Part shown: in pieces, positions 17,024-27,211 of the stretch
How the letters are laid out: every line of letters begins with the position of its first letter
Position numbering within the stretch: the stretch's first letter is position 1
Assembly (NCBI GenBank): GCA_007130145.1
Contig: SLSY01000115.1
Coordinates: forward strand, 1 to 32,662
Length of the DNA stretch: 32,662 nt
Direction: 5' to 3'
Origin: Bacillota bacterium
Lineage (GTDB): Bacteria; Bacillota; Sulfobacillia; UBA8153
Translations under genes and position numbers: made by a program
The notes under the pieces: model-generated
What the model was told of the DNA's origin: nothing
Database searches by the model: none
What the model saw: the letters and a program-made list of their open reading frames with translations, nothing else

Positions 17024-19372
17024 ATGATCATGCCAAGGCGGACCAAAGCCGCGCGGGGATACTGTGTCGCACTGTGCACTCTTGTTCTCCTGCACGCTCT
17101 CTGTGCGATTACTTGGGCCCATCCCACGATAGAGCCGTCCCTATTGCCACCATTTCACACTCTCTATCAGAGCGGTTATCCCATTGGACCGGGAGCTTAC
17201 TATGAAATGTATCACCTGCAGTCAAATGACATCCCCTTGCAAGTCCACGTGGTGCGCCTATCATCGCTGGAGCACACTCAACTGAGCCTGTCGCTCCCCT
17301 TCGGTCGTGCACAAAGCCGGCAGACCGTTCCCGGGCAAGTGGCATCGCGCGTGGAGACGGGCGAGACGGTGATCGCGGCCATCAACGGTGACTTCTTTTT
17401 GGCCGAACCAGGCTACGCCGGCGTATCCCTGGGTCTGGCCGTACAGGATGGTCGCATCATACGCCACCCTCGCGGCAGTGCCTTTGGTTTGCTCATGGAT
17501 GGGCAGACTCTCATCGGTGAGCCCCAATGGGTGGGCATGGTCAGAGCCTTTGACGGAGAACGATTCCTGGGCGAATATCCGTTAAGCGGAATCAACGTAC
17601 CGCGCCACGCCGATGACCTCATCCTCTTTACTCCCGACTTCGGACCGTCCACAGCCACCAACCTCTGGGGACGCGAATTGATACTGTCCGCACCCGAGCC
17701 GCCCGCTCCCACCAGCGGTTTCTCTGCCCCGGTCCTCATGGATTATGCCAGCGGAGACACGGTTATCTCTCCCGGTACCATGGTGCTTTCCGGGCACGGA
17801 CGGGCAGCGGAATTTCTGGCGTTGCCTCATACCCCTTACCTACGATTGGAGATTTCCTGGAGCATGAAGAGCCCTTGGAATGAGAGTTTCACTGCCGTAG
17901 GGGGAGGACCCGTGTTGCTCCGGGAGGGTATCATTCTTCCTGACGGGGTGGCAGGAGCTCCGTTGCCTGACCGGGCCTCACCGCGCAGTGGTATCGCCAT
18001 CAGTGCTGATGGGAGCTTGCTCTTGGTCTGCGTTGACGGCAGGCAACCCCACATCAGTGCCGGCCTCACTTTGCATGAGTTCGCGCACCTGCTCCAGAAT
18101 CTCGGGGCCGTCTCGGCCCTGAATCTCGATGGTGGTGGCTCCTCTACCATGGTCGTTCGTAACCTCGGTCAGACCAGCACCGAAGTGGTCAATAGTCCCT
18201 CTGATGGAAGACCCCGTCCCGTGGGCAATGCTCTGATCGTCACCAGCACCGCCAGGGGGGGAGGGGCCGAGGCACTCTTCATTTTGCCTGTGCTCCAACC
18301 GCTCCTTACTGGCTCTACGATCACGCTGCAAGCCATCGCCTTGGATGGCGCGGCGCATGCAGTGCCTCTGCCCCCGGGACCGGGGGTAGGCCATAGTCCC
18401 GATGGATTGGGACTCTTTTCTGACGACCTCGTCTTCACAGCCCAAAGGCCGGGAACCGGGGAGATCAAAATAGAGTGGGGCCATCTCGCAGGATCCACCT
18501 CCGTTACGGTGTTATCTGTCGATGACATAGACCGCATTGACCTCGATCCCGTCCAGCTTCAGGTAGATCCCGGTGACAGAAGCCCTCTGGATGTGACCCT
18601 CTACGACGCATGGGGAAGAGAGATCTATGTCTCCCATCCGGCCTGGTCCTGGCAGGTCGAAGGTCCCATTGGTGAGGTCATGCGTGACGCAGAAACCGGA
18701 CGAGAATTCTTTCTTGCCTCAGCAGAGCCCGGACGGGGCATCATCCATATGATGGTAGGTGACAAGCAGCATTCATTGCCTGTGACCGTAGGTGATCCGC
18801 CACCTTTCTTGGATGTGGGTGGACACTGGAGTGAAGGTGACATTCGCTTGGCGTCCGCAAAGGGCTGGATTCACGGCTACCCCGATGCCACGTTTCGACC
18901 CGACCAGCCTGTCACCCGAGGTGAGTTCGTGAAGCTGGTGGCATCATCTCTGCAGCCAAGGGTGGCGTCTTCCCTTGAGAGTCTTCCCTTTATCGACACG
19001 AACGAAATGGACGATTGGTTAATACCTTATCTTCTATCCGCTGTGGAGAACGAATGGGTGACCGGCTTTGAGGACGGAACTTTTCGTCCCCATGAACCCA
19101 TCCTCCGTGAAGCTGCGACTACCATACTCATGCGTGCTCTGAAACTGGCAGAACAGGCAGTAGACGCTGCTCTCCTTTTTGAGGATAGCGAAAAGATCAG
19201 TCCCTGGGCACATGGGCCGGTAGTCAACGCCAGTCAGATGCAGCTGATCCAGGGCTTTGAGGACAACACCTTCCGGCCCCAATCTCATATGACGCGGGCT
19301 GAAACAGTGACCATTCTTTGCCGCACGTTCTTGCTACCGCTCACCGACGCCATCACCATTGCCACACGCTAA
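17024..19372 (+). CDS. Phosphodiester glycosidase (NAGPA/DUF2233) family protein with three C-terminal SLH domains
   Basis: Signal peptide; VIAAINGDFFL; LTLHEFAHLLQNLGAVSALNLDGGGSSTMVV motif; SLH repeats DIRLASAKGWIHGYPDATFRPDQPVTRGEFVKLV, VENEWVTGFEDGTFRPHEPILREAATTIL, NASQMQLIQGFEDNTFRPQSHMTRAETVTIL. Confidence 0.9.
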   Translation: MIMPRRTKAARGYCVALCTLVLLHALCAITWAHPTIEPSLLPPFHTLYQSGYPIGPGAYYEMYHLQSNDIPLQVHVVRLSSLEHTQLSLSLPFGRAQSRQTVPGQVASRVETGETVIAAINGDFFLAEPGYAGVSLGLAVQDGRIIRHPRGSAFGLLMDGQTLIGEPQWVGMVRAFDGERFLGEYPLSGINVPRHADDLILFTPDFGPSTATNLWGRELILSAPEPPAPTSGFSAPVLMDYASGDTVISPGTMVLSGHGRAAEFLALPHTPYLRLEISWSMKSPWNESFTAVGGGPVLLREGIILPDGVAGAPLPDRASPRSGIAISADGSLLLVCVDGRQPHISAGLTLHEFAHLLQNLGAVSALNLDGGGSSTMVVRNLGQTSTEVVNSPSDGRPRPVGNALIVTSTARGGGAEALFILPVLQPLLTGSTITLQAIALDGAAHAVPLPPGPGVGHSPDGLGLFSDDLVFTAQRPGTGEIKIEWGHLAGSTSVTVLSVDDIDRIDLDPVQLQVDPGDRSPLDVTLYDAWGREIYVSHPAWSWQVEGPIGEVMRDAETGREFFLASAEPGRGIIHMMVGDKQHSLPVTVGDPPPFLDVGGHWSEGDIRLASAKGWIHGYPDATFRPDQPVTRGEFVKLVASSLQPRVASSLESLPFIDTNEMDDWLIPYLLSAVENEWVTGFEDGTFRPHEPILREAATTILMRALKLAEQAVDAALLFEDSEKISPWAHGPVVNASQMQLIQGFEDNTFRPQSHMTRAETVTILCRTFLLPLTDAITIATR

Positions 19373-19380
19373 CCGACTTT

Positions 19381-19420
19381 GAGCCAAGACCGCCAGGACC
19401 CCTAACGGCGGTTTTGGCTC
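19381..19420 (+). terminator. Terminator-like hairpin after the SLH glycosidase gene
   Basis: GAGCCAAGACCGCC / GGCGGTTTTGGCTC: 14-bp stem with one G-U pair; no strong U-tract after it. Confidence 0.55.
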
Positions 19421-19596
19421 TTCGCGTGGTAGCAACCTTTGCAAACAAGAGTTTCATGCAAAGAGGATATGAAGAGAAGCTAGGCGAACCTCAAGATCAT
19501 GGTAGGAAGCCGGTGAGCGGGCATGGATGCTCCATGCTAACCCCCAAACTCACCATCTCATACGCATCCGTATTGGAGAAAGGGAGGACATATGCA

Positions 19597-20871
19597 ATGA
19601 ACAAGACCCTGGAGGCAACCAAACCTTTCGATCTGAAGGACAGTCCCTGGCCACAAATACGCCGGGCTCGCATCAAGAAACTTCTTCCCACCGCGATGCA
19701 GCTGGCCGAGGTAGACGCGTGGGTCCTTGTCTGTCGGGAAAACGCCAGCGATCCACTGGCCATGCACATTGGCGGCGAAAATGCCGGCGGTACCGCGGCC
19801 TTCTTGTTCCGGCTTGAGGGTGATGAAGTCAAATCCACCGCCATAACCCCTTGGGGCGAAGCCAATGGTCTTAGGGATATGAATGTGCACGATGAGTTCG
19901 TCGTACTCGAACAGCCGACGGATGTCTGGAAAGTGCTGGCCGAGCAGCTCAAGGCCTCCAAGTCAGAGAAGATAGCCGTAAACTCATCGGCTCTTAACGT
20001 CGCGGATGGTCTTTCTTGGACGCAGCGACAGGCGATGGAGGAGGCCATGGATGGAGAGCTGAGAGCGCGCCTGGTATCATCGGAAGCGCTGGTAGCGGAA
20101 TGGCTTTCGGTCAAACTGCCCGAAGAGATCGATATCATCCGGCGGGCCGGCGCTCTCACCGTCCAACTGGAAGAAGAAGCCTATGCCACCGTCATCCCGG
20201 GCAAGACCCGCGACTGCGATGTGGCCCAGTTTATCAAACACCGCATGGAAGAGCTGGGGGTTGAAAACGGTTGGTCGCCAGAACAAAACCCAAGCGTACA
20301 ATCGGGATTCCCTCGCGGCCACGCCGGTCCTACTGACAAAGTGATCATTCCCGGTGACTTCATTCAGACCGACTTTGGCATCAAAGTGTACGGGGTTTGG
20401 TGCACCGATTACCAGCGTTTCGCTTATGTGCTCGAGCCCGGTCAGACCGAAGCACCGCCGGAAGCGGTCAAGAAGTGGGAAATTGCCCGGCAGGGACACC
20501 GCATTGCCCTGGCCGCCATGAAACCTGGGGTCAGAGGATACGATGTAGACCGCGCCCAGCGTGAATGGATGGACAAGAACGGCTCGCTTCCGGTCAAGTG
20601 GGGCACCGGTCACCCGGTGGGCTACTGGGCTCACGATATTGGCCCCGCCCTCAGCGGTGGACAACGCCCCGAGCCTCCCGCCAATGCTCTGCGCCAACTG
20701 AGACCGGGACAGCTCTTTGCCTTTGATGGCTTCTTTGCTTGGGAGGAAGAACGTCCCTACGGCAAGGGCGAGAAGTGCATCTCAGTGGAGGAAATTGGGG
20801 TCGTTACCGAGGAGGGTGCCGAGTACCTGATTCCGCCGCAAGAGGACTTGATTCTGATCCCATCTCGTTAG
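19597..20871 (+). CDS. M24 family metallopeptidase (Xaa-Pro peptidase-like)
   Basis: IIRRAGALTVQLEEEAYATVIPGKT, GDFIQTDFGIKVYGVWCTDYQRFAYV, GTGHPVGYWAHDIGP, EEIGVVTEEGAEYL fit the pita-bread M24 fold. ATG 19597 with GGGAGG upstream; the longer track ORF from 19318 overlaps the previous gene and a hairpin. Confidence 0.85.
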   Translation: MNKTLEATKPFDLKDSPWPQIRRARIKKLLPTAMQLAEVDAWVLVCRENASDPLAMHIGGENAGGTAAFLFRLEGDEVKSTAITPWGEANGLRDMNVHDEFVVLEQPTDVWKVLAEQLKASKSEKIAVNSSALNVADGLSWTQRQAMEEAMDGELRARLVSSEALVAEWLSVKLPEEIDIIRRAGALTVQLEEEAYATVIPGKTRDCDVAQFIKHRMEELGVENGWSPEQNPSVQSGFPRGHAGPTDKVIIPGDFIQTDFGIKVYGVWCTDYQRFAYVLEPGQTEAPPEAVKKWEIARQGHRIALAAMKPGVRGYDVDRAQREWMDKNGSLPVKWGTGHPVGYWAHDIGPALSGGQRPEPPANALRQLRPGQLFAFDGFFAWEEERPYGKGEKCISVEEIGVVTEEGAEYLIPPQEDLILIPSR

Positions 20872-20889
20872 CAATCAATGCATCGACTG

Positions 20890-20916
20890 AAGAGGTTGTC
20901 CAAGGGGCAACCTCTT
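20890..20916 (+). terminator. Terminator-like hairpin between M24 and glcD-like genes
   Basis: AAGAGGTTG (20890-20898) / CAACCTCTT (20908-20916), perfect 9-bp stem; weak U-tract. Confidence 0.45.
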
Positions 20917-20956
20917 CTTGGCAAAGACGCCTATCTGGGCAGGAGGTTTTGAGCCT

Positions 20957-22330
20957 ATGCCAACACGATCTCTTCTTGCCAGCATTGTGGGGGAACGGTA
21001 CGTCCTGGACGATGAAGAGAGTTTTCTGGTATACGGACGTGATGAGTACCCCCGGGCCTTCTCAAAACCCCGCGCGGTGGTGCTTCCTGCCAATGCGCAG
21101 GAGGTCTCGGAGGTGGTCCATGCTTGCTACCGTCATGGTATTCCCATTACACCCCGGGGACGGGGTACCGGACTCAGTGGGGGAGCACTGCCCTTGCATA
21201 ACTCGGTGGTCGTCTCCTTAGAACGTATGGAAAAGATCCTCGAGATCAATGAAGAGGATCACCTCGTGGTAACCCAGCCGGGCGTGATCGTAAAGAACTT
21301 ACACGATGCCGTGGAGGCTCACGATCTGTTCTACCCGCCCGATCCGGCCAGCCTGGAGTCGTGCAGCATCGGCGGGAATGTGGCAGAGAACGCTGGCGGC
21401 CCGCGGGCCGTGAAGTACGGTGTAACCCGCCACTATCTTCTCGGCCTGGAGGTGGTCATGCCCGGTGGGCAGCTGTGTCGCCTGGGAGGGCGTGTGCTCA
21501 AGAATACCACTGGATACGATCTTCCTCATCTATTTGTGGGTTCAGAAGGAACTTTGGGCATCATTACCTCCATTACGCTGCGACTCATTCCGCGTCCCCG
21601 CCTCACGTGTGATCTTCTCATCCCCTTTGCTTCTCTGGATAAGGCCAGCAGGGCTGTGAACCGCATTCTGATGGATCTGGGTATCATTCCCGCCGTTCTC
21701 GAGTTCATGGACGCCCATTCCGTCGCCGCCGCTGAGAGGATGACCGGCCAGACCTTTCCCTTCTCTGAGGCTGAAGGTCACCTCCTCATTCAGCTGGATG
21801 GATCGTCTGAGACCGAGATAGAGAAGCAGGCCGCAGCGCTGGGAGAACTGTGCTTGACGCTGGGGGCCGACGATGTGTTCATCGCCCAAAACAGTGCGAC
21901 GCGTGACCGCTTGTGGGCCGCCCGACGAGCGGTTCTGGAAGCCTGTGAGACAACCCGTCCTGCCACCGAACTCCATGATATCTCCGTACCCCGCTCACGC
22001 ATACCCGACTTGGTCCGGCAGCTGCAAACCCTGACCGCCCCCCTGGGGGTGGACGTGGCTTGCTTTGGCCACGCTGGCGACGGAAACGTACATGTTGCCC
22101 TCATGAGCGATGACCCTTCATCGTTCGAAGAGCAGCTCGAGGTCTTGAACCGCACAGTCGCCCACACAGCCCTGGCGCTCGGAGGTACCATCAGCGGTGA
22201 GCACGGTACCGGCGCTGTCAAGAAGACGCATTTAGACCAGGCTCTCAGTCCCCTGGAGATGAAACTCATGCGTAGTTTGAAGGCGGCCATTGATCCGCAA
22301 GGCTTGATGAATCCCGGAAAGATCTTCTAG
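20957..22330 (+). CDS. FAD-binding oxidase, GlcD/D-lactate dehydrogenase-like
   Basis: PRGRGTGLSGGALPL, SIGGNVAENAGGPRAVKYGVTRHYLLGLEVVMPGG, CFGHAGDGNVHV, GEHGTGAVKK. ATG 20957 with AGGAGG upstream. Confidence 0.93.
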   Translation: MPTRSLLASIVGERYVLDDEESFLVYGRDEYPRAFSKPRAVVLPANAQEVSEVVHACYRHGIPITPRGRGTGLSGGALPLHNSVVVSLERMEKILEINEEDHLVVTQPGVIVKNLHDAVEAHDLFYPPDPASLESCSIGGNVAENAGGPRAVKYGVTRHYLLGLEVVMPGGQLCRLGGRVLKNTTGYDLPHLFVGSEGTLGIITSITLRLIPRPRLTCDLLIPFASLDKASRAVNRILMDLGIIPAVLEFMDAHSVAAAERMTGQTFPFSEAEGHLLIQLDGSSETEIEKQAAALGELCLTLGADDVFIAQNSATRDRLWAARRAVLEACETTRPATELHDISVPRSRIPDLVRQLQTLTAPLGVDVACFGHAGDGNVHVALMSDDPSSFEEQLEVLNRTVAHTALALGGTISGEHGTGAVKKTHLDQALSPLEMKLMRSLKAAIDPQGLMNPGKIF

Positions 22331-22450
22331 TCGATGTCGACCCCTCCGCATAGGAGAATCTTCGAAGAAGACGATACCCCTTTTGCCGTCGCGTTCGCAG
22401 GCAGGCAACCTTGACCGACACATGGGACAACGCGAAGGAGAGGGTAAGAC

Positions 22451-24142
22451 GTGAATACCCCCGGCACGTATGTAATCGGTATGGACTTTGGCACCCTATC
22501 GGCCCGGGCTCTGTTGGTGGAAACAGCGTCCGGTCACATTGTCGGTCACACCGTATCCGACTACCAACACGGCGTCATGGACACCGAGTTGCCCGACGGG
22601 TCAGTTCTGGGCCCCGATTGGGCCTTGCAGGATCCCGGTGATTACCTCCAAGCACTTCAGCTTACCATTCGTCGCCTCATGGAGGAAACCGGCGTTGATC
22701 CGGACCTTGTGGTTGGCATAGCACTGGCCTGCACGGCATCAACCGTCCTTCCCACCACAAGCGATGGTACCCCCTTGTGTTTCTTAGAAGAGTTTCGGTC
22801 ACATCCTCATGCCTATGCTAAGTTATGGAAGCATCATGCCGCCGAGCCGCAAGCTGAGCGGCTCAACCACATGGCGGTCGATAGAGACGAGGCCTTTGTT
22901 CGTCGCTACGGCGGAAAGACATCATGCGAGTGGTTGTTTCCCAAACTCATGCAGTTGTATGAAGAAGCACCCCACCTTTACGCTCGAACCAAAGGCTTTT
23001 GGGAAGCGGGCGACTGGATTACCATGATGCTGTCTGGCAACGCGCGTCGGAGTAGCTGTGCGGCTGGCTACAAAGGGCTGTGGCATCCAGAAGCAGGCTA
23101 TCCTTCACCGGCATTCTTTGCCAGCCTTTATCCAGCTTGGGAGCATGTTGTCGAGCAGAAACTGGGTGGCGACATCCAGAAGATAGGCGGCCAAGCCGGT
23201 ACTCTCACGCCGCAAATGGCACAACGCACAGGTCTAAACCCGGGGATTGCGGTAGGGGTCGCCACCATCGACGCCCACGCGGCCATGCCGGCCATGGGTA
23301 TCACTGAACCGGGTCATCTTCTCATGATCATGGGCACCTCCACCTGCCACTTGCTCTTACACCACCAGCAAGTCCTGCTGCCTGGCATCGCCGGCGTGGT
23401 CAAAGACGGAATGATTCCCGGTTATTGGGGGTATGAGGCGGGTCAGGCCGCCGTAGGCGATCTCTTTCAATGGTTGGTAGACCATTTCACCCCCCTTTCG
23501 TACTGGAATCAGGCCCACTCCCGCGGCATCAGCATGTACGATCTATTGGGAGAGAAGGCCGCGTGCCTTCAAGTGGGAGAAAGCGGTCTTTTGGCGTTGG
23601 ACTGGTGGAATGGCAATCGTTCTGTACTCATGGATGCCCAGCTGAGCGGTCTGATTTTGGGACTCAACCTTCAAACCCGTGCCGAAGACATCTATCGGTC
23701 TCTTATCGAGGCCACTGCCTTTGGCACACAAATGATCATAGATAACTTCGCCGAGCACCATATGCCCATACACACGGTGAGTGCATGTGGTGGCATTGCC
23801 GAAAAGAGCGATGTTCTGCTGCAGATCTACGCTGATGTTACGGGCCGGACCCTTCACGCAACATCGTCTGTACATACCGTGGCTTTCGGCGCTGCTGTAT
23901 GGGCGGCGGTTGCGGCAGGTTCTGGGCGGGGAGGATACGATACGGTGCACGAGGCGGTAAGGTATATGGTAAAACCCGATACGACCGCGGTCCGGCCCTC
24001 CATGGAGCACCACCGCCTCTATCAAGAACTCTACGGTGAATATCTGCGTCTCCATGACTATCTGGGCCGCGGCAGCAATCAGGTCATGAAGACGCTCAAG
24101 CGCCTGGCGCAAAGCCATAAGAAAGGGGAGAGGGCAAGGTGA
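22451..24142 (+). CDS. araB: Ribulokinase (FGGY family, AraB-like)
   Basis: [73 protein letters not shown]-like [21 protein letters not shown] match ribulokinases rather than fuculokinases. Confidence 0.88.
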   Translation: MNTPGTYVIGMDFGTLSARALLVETASGHIVGHTVSDYQHGVMDTELPDGSVLGPDWALQDPGDYLQALQLTIRRLMEETGVDPDLVVGIALACTASTVLPTTSDGTPLCFLEEFRSHPHAYAKLWKHHAAEPQAERLNHMAVDRDEAFVRRYGGKTSCEWLFPKLMQLYEEAPHLYARTKGFWEAGDWITMMLSGNARRSSCAAGYKGLWHPEAGYPSPAFFASLYPAWEHVVEQKLGGDIQKIGGQAGTLTPQMAQRTGLNPGIAVGVATIDAHAAMPAMGITEPGHLLMIMGTSTCHLLLHHQQVLLPGIAGVVKDGMIPGYWGYEAGQAAVGDLFQWLVDHFTPLSYWNQAHSRGISMYDLLGEKAACLQVGESGLLALDWWNGNRSVLMDAQLSGLILGLNLQTRAEDIYRSLIEATAFGTQMIIDNFAEHHMPIHTVSACGGIAEKSDVLLQIYADVTGRTLHATSSVHTVAFGAAVWAAVAAGSGRGGYDTVHEAVRYMVKPDTTAVRPSMEHHRLYQELYGEYLRLHDYLGRGSNQVMKTLKRLAQSHKKGERAR

Positions 24143-25944
24143 ACGAGAATCTCAACGGCTCGAAGAACACGCCCCAGCTGGAGGGTCCCTGGCCGAAAAT
24201 AGGTATACGTCCAACCATTGATGGCCGCCAGGGCGTGCGCCAGGAGTTAGAAACCCAAACCATGGCCATGGCCCATGCCGCCGCCCGTTTGATCACCGCA
24301 CGCCTTCGGCATGCGCACGGTGGCGAAGTGGAGTGCGTCATGGCCAAACACTGTATCAGCGGCGCGACCGAAGCGGCTCGCACCGCCGAAGCCTTCCGCC
24401 AGCAGGGTGTAGGCGTAATTCTCACCGTCAGCCCCTGCTGGTGCTACGGCACCGAGACCATGGATATGTCGGCCACCATACCCCAGGCGGTATGGGGTTT
24501 CAACGGTAGCGAGCGCCCGGGCGCCGTCTACCTCTCCGCGGTGCTGGCCGGATACCACCAAAAGGGAATGCCCGCTTTCGCCATATACGGAAGAGACGTG
24601 CAAGATGCCAGCGATACCGCCATCCCTGGCGATGTCCAGGAGAAGATACTGGCTTTTGTTCGCGCCGCGCTGGTCGTGGCCACGCAAAGGGAGCGTTCGT
24701 ACCTGTCGATGGGTTCTACATCCATGGGCATCGCAGGTTCCATCGTCCAGGAAGCGTTCTTTCAGGACTACCTGGGCATGCGCAACGAGTATGTAGACAT
24801 GTCTGAGTTCATCCGGCGGATTGAACGGGGGATCTACGATGCGCGAGAGTTGGATGCAGCCCGGCGCTGGGCCGACGACAAGTTCAGAACAGGATGCGAC
24901 CCCAATCCCCAACCGGTGCGTCGCAGCCACCAGCAAAAGATCAAGGACTGGGACGTCTCTCTCAAGATGGCACTCATCGCCCGCGATCTCATGGTGGGAA
25001 ATCCCATCCTCGCCGAGGCGGGCTTCCATGAGGAATCACTGGGACACAACGCCATAATCGCGGGTTTTCAAGGCCAGCGCCAGTGGACGGACCATTTCCC
25101 CAATGGCGATGTAGCCGAGGCTCTCCTGAACACGTCCTTTGACTGGAATGGACCCCGACAACCCTACCTTCTGGCCACAGAGAACGATTCCCTCAACGGA
25201 GTGGTGATGCTGTGGGGACACTTGCTGACCGCTACAGCCCAGCTGTTCGCCGATGTGAGAACCTACTGGAGTCCTGAGGCCGTAAAGCGCGTCACCGGTC
25301 ACCAGCTCACTGGCCTCACCGCCGGCGGCATCATCCATCTGATCAATTCCGGACCGGCTGCTCTCGACTGGACGGGAGAGCAAACTCGCCATGACGTGAG
25401 TACCATCAAGCCGTTTTGGGAGATCGACACCGAGGACATAGATTCATGCCTTGCTGCCACTCTCTGGTGTCCGGCGGACGTGGGCTATTTTCGCGGCGGA
25501 GGATACTCTACCGACTTTCTCACCCGCGGGGGTATGCCCGTGACCATGTCGCGGATCAATCTGGTCAAGGGCTTAGGACCGGTGCTGCAAGTGGCAGAAG
25601 GACATACAGTGGACCTACCGCCACCGGTCCACGATGCCCTAGACATGCGCACCAATCCGACCTGGCCCACCACATGGTTTGTGCCCAAGCTGACAGGCCA
25701 AGGTGCCTTCAAGGATGTCTACAGCGTCATGTCTCAATGGGGAGCCAACCACGCGGCCGTCTGTTTTGGGCACGTGGGCGGAGATTTGCTGACCGTCAGC
25801 GCTATGCTCAGGATTCCGGTGAATATGCACAATGTAGAGGAGGAGAGGGTGTTTCGGCCCGCCATGTGGAGCGCCTTTGGCACCGGCCCGGGAGAGGGCG
25901 CCGATTTCCGCGCCTGCCGCGCTCTGGGGCCCCTGTATGGATAG
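24139..25944 (+). CDS. fucI: L-fucose/D-arabinose isomerase (FucI)
   Basis: Matches remembered E. coli FucI along its length: [75 protein letters not shown]-like [45 protein letters not shown]. Overlaps araB by 4 nt. Confidence 0.95.
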   Translation: MNENLNGSKNTPQLEGPWPKIGIRPTIDGRQGVRQELETQTMAMAHAAARLITARLRHAHGGEVECVMAKHCISGATEAARTAEAFRQQGVGVILTVSPCWCYGTETMDMSATIPQAVWGFNGSERPGAVYLSAVLAGYHQKGMPAFAIYGRDVQDASDTAIPGDVQEKILAFVRAALVVATQRERSYLSMGSTSMGIAGSIVQEAFFQDYLGMRNEYVDMSEFIRRIERGIYDARELDAARRWADDKFRTGCDPNPQPVRRSHQQKIKDWDVSLKMALIARDLMVGNPILAEAGFHEESLGHNAIIAGFQGQRQWTDHFPNGDVAEALLNTSFDWNGPRQPYLLATENDSLNGVVMLWGHLLTATAQLFADVRTYWSPEAVKRVTGHQLTGLTAGGIIHLINSGPAALDWTGEQTRHDVSTIKPFWEIDTEDIDSCLAATLWCPADVGYFRGGGYSTDFLTRGGMPVTMSRINLVKGLGPVLQVAEGHTVDLPPPVHDALDMRTNPTWPTTWFVPKLTGQGAFKDVYSVMSQWGANHAAVCFGHVGGDLLTVSAMLRIPVNMHNVEEERVFRPAMWSAFGTGPGEGADFRACRALGPLYG

Positions 25945-26008
25945 CACATGCAAAACAGGCAAATGTCCTCGACAGCAGCAGAGTCAAATATCGCAATGTG
26001 GTCAAAAG

Positions 26009-26034
26009 AGAGCCGGCTAAGAGTAGCTGGCTCT
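26009..26034. terminator. Bidirectional terminator between fucI (+) and ABC permease (-)
   Basis: AGAGCCGGCTA-AGAG-TAGCTGGCTCT: 11-bp stem with one G-U pair. T-rich tract on both sides (TTTT on the minus side; CTTCTTCCCTT on the plus side). Confidence 0.65.
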
Positions 26035-26047
26035 GTGCCTTCTTCCC

Positions 26048-27211
26048 TTAATGATAACGGAAGAGCCGAATTCCCAGCGATACAAACACGCCGGCAAAGA
26101 CCAGCATAACAAGGGCGTTGACTACAACATCCCCCAGCTGGGCCTGGCGCATAATGATATGAGTGAAACCCTCCATGGCCCAACCCGACGGTACGAGTTT
26201 GGCAGCTACCTGCAGAGATCGCGGCATAACCTCCAACGGCCACCACGTGCCCCCCAGCATCGCCATGACCAAGACGCTCAGGATTCCCACCGCACTGGCT
26301 TGTGAGCTGGTGCGGCACAAAGAAGCCAGGAACATACCCGCACCGCTGGCAGCAAGGCTCAGCGTCACGATGAGCAACGCCAGGCCCGGCACATTGTTCC
26401 CCCAGTTCACCCCAAAAAGAACCGCGCCCAGAATAACCAAGACGGACATTTGCAAGACAGCGGTGGCGGCAATGCCCAAGAACTTGCCGATGAAAAGATG
26501 CCATCGCTGCACCGGACCTGCCATGAGCCGTTGCAGCGTGCCGCCATGGCGCTCCGCCAATAGGGAAGAGCTGCCACCGGATATGGCCAGCATCAACCCA
26601 AACATGACAACATAACCCGGAGACGCCAGATTAAACCCCATGGGGATGTCGGACTCTTGACGCTGGATTCCTTCCATTTCCACCGTAACCGGTGGTTGGG
26701 GTTTCCAGAGCAACGAGGTCTGCCGATAAGCATCGGCCCAGGGTACCCCGCGGTCATACAAGAGATTGGCCGCAGCGGCCGTGGCCCGGATCTCCAAAAA
26801 TAGGGCGCTCAGTTCCTGCTCCACCATGCGAGGGGACTCCTGGAAGTCGCTTCGCAAGATGGCTACGTCCAGAGGAGTCCTTTGTCGAAGACTCTCCTCC
26901 ATACCTGGGGGAACCATCACCGCCACCTGTACCCGGCGTTCTCTGACCAGATCCCTTGCCTCATCACGCGTGGTCTCATGTAACAAAAAAGGTTCTTGTG
27001 TGAACACAGCGCGGATACTGTCACTCACCATCCCTCCGTCTTCATCCACAAAGGCCACGTTCACCTGATAACTACCGGTTTGTCCTCCTCCAAAGGCCAA
27101 ACCGGTGACGAGCGAAAGGATGAGAGGGAGCAATAGCGCCACCACCAACGTGGTCTTATCCTTGCTCAGAATTCGCAGGTGCGCCTGGGTGATGAGCAGC
27201 ATGGTTCTCAT
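26048..27211 (-). CDS. ABC-2 type transporter permease
   Basis: N-terminal TM, large extracytoplasmic region, then a 5-TM C-terminal block (AVGILSVLVMAMLGGTWWPLEVMPRSLQ). 4-nt overlap with the upstream permease. Confidence 0.85.
   Translation of the reverse strand: MRTMLLITQAHLRILSKDKTTLVVALLLPLILSLVTGLAFGGGQTGSYQVNVAFVDEDGGMVSDSIRAVFTQEPFLLHETTRDEARDLVRERRVQVAVMVPPGMEESLRQRTPLDVAILRSDFQESPRMVEQELSALFLEIRATAAAANLLYDRGVPWADAYRQTSLLWKPQPPVTVEMEGIQRQESDIPMGFNLASPGYVVMFGLMLAISGGSSSLLAERHGGTLQRLMAGPVQRWHLFIGKFLGIAATAVLQMSVLVILGAVLFGVNWGNNVPGLALLIVTLSLAASGAGMFLASLCRTSSQASAVGILSVLVMAMLGGTWWPLEVMPRSLQVAAKLVPSGWAMEGFTHIIMRQAQLGDVVVNALVMLVFAGVFVSLGIRLFRYH

Noticed and set aside
19318-19596. Extended N-terminus of the M24 ORF from the track
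   Set aside because: Would overlap the end of the SLH protein and run across a terminator-like hairpin; a good RBS and ATG at 19597 are the better start.
22359-22368. TCTTCGAAGA palindrome upstream of araB
   Set aside because: Perfect but only 10 bp, with no second copy seen nearby; expected by chance in a window of this size.
23543-24118. 191-aa minus-strand ORF opposite araB
   Set aside because: Shadow ORF; the plus frame is a well-supported ribulokinase.
24247-25029. 260-aa minus-strand ORF opposite fucI
   Set aside because: Shadow of a strongly supported FucI coding frame.
25734-26504. 256-aa minus-strand ORF bridging the fucI end and the ABC permease
   Set aside because: Overlaps FucI and the permease in another frame; runs across the terminator hairpin; low-complexity translation.
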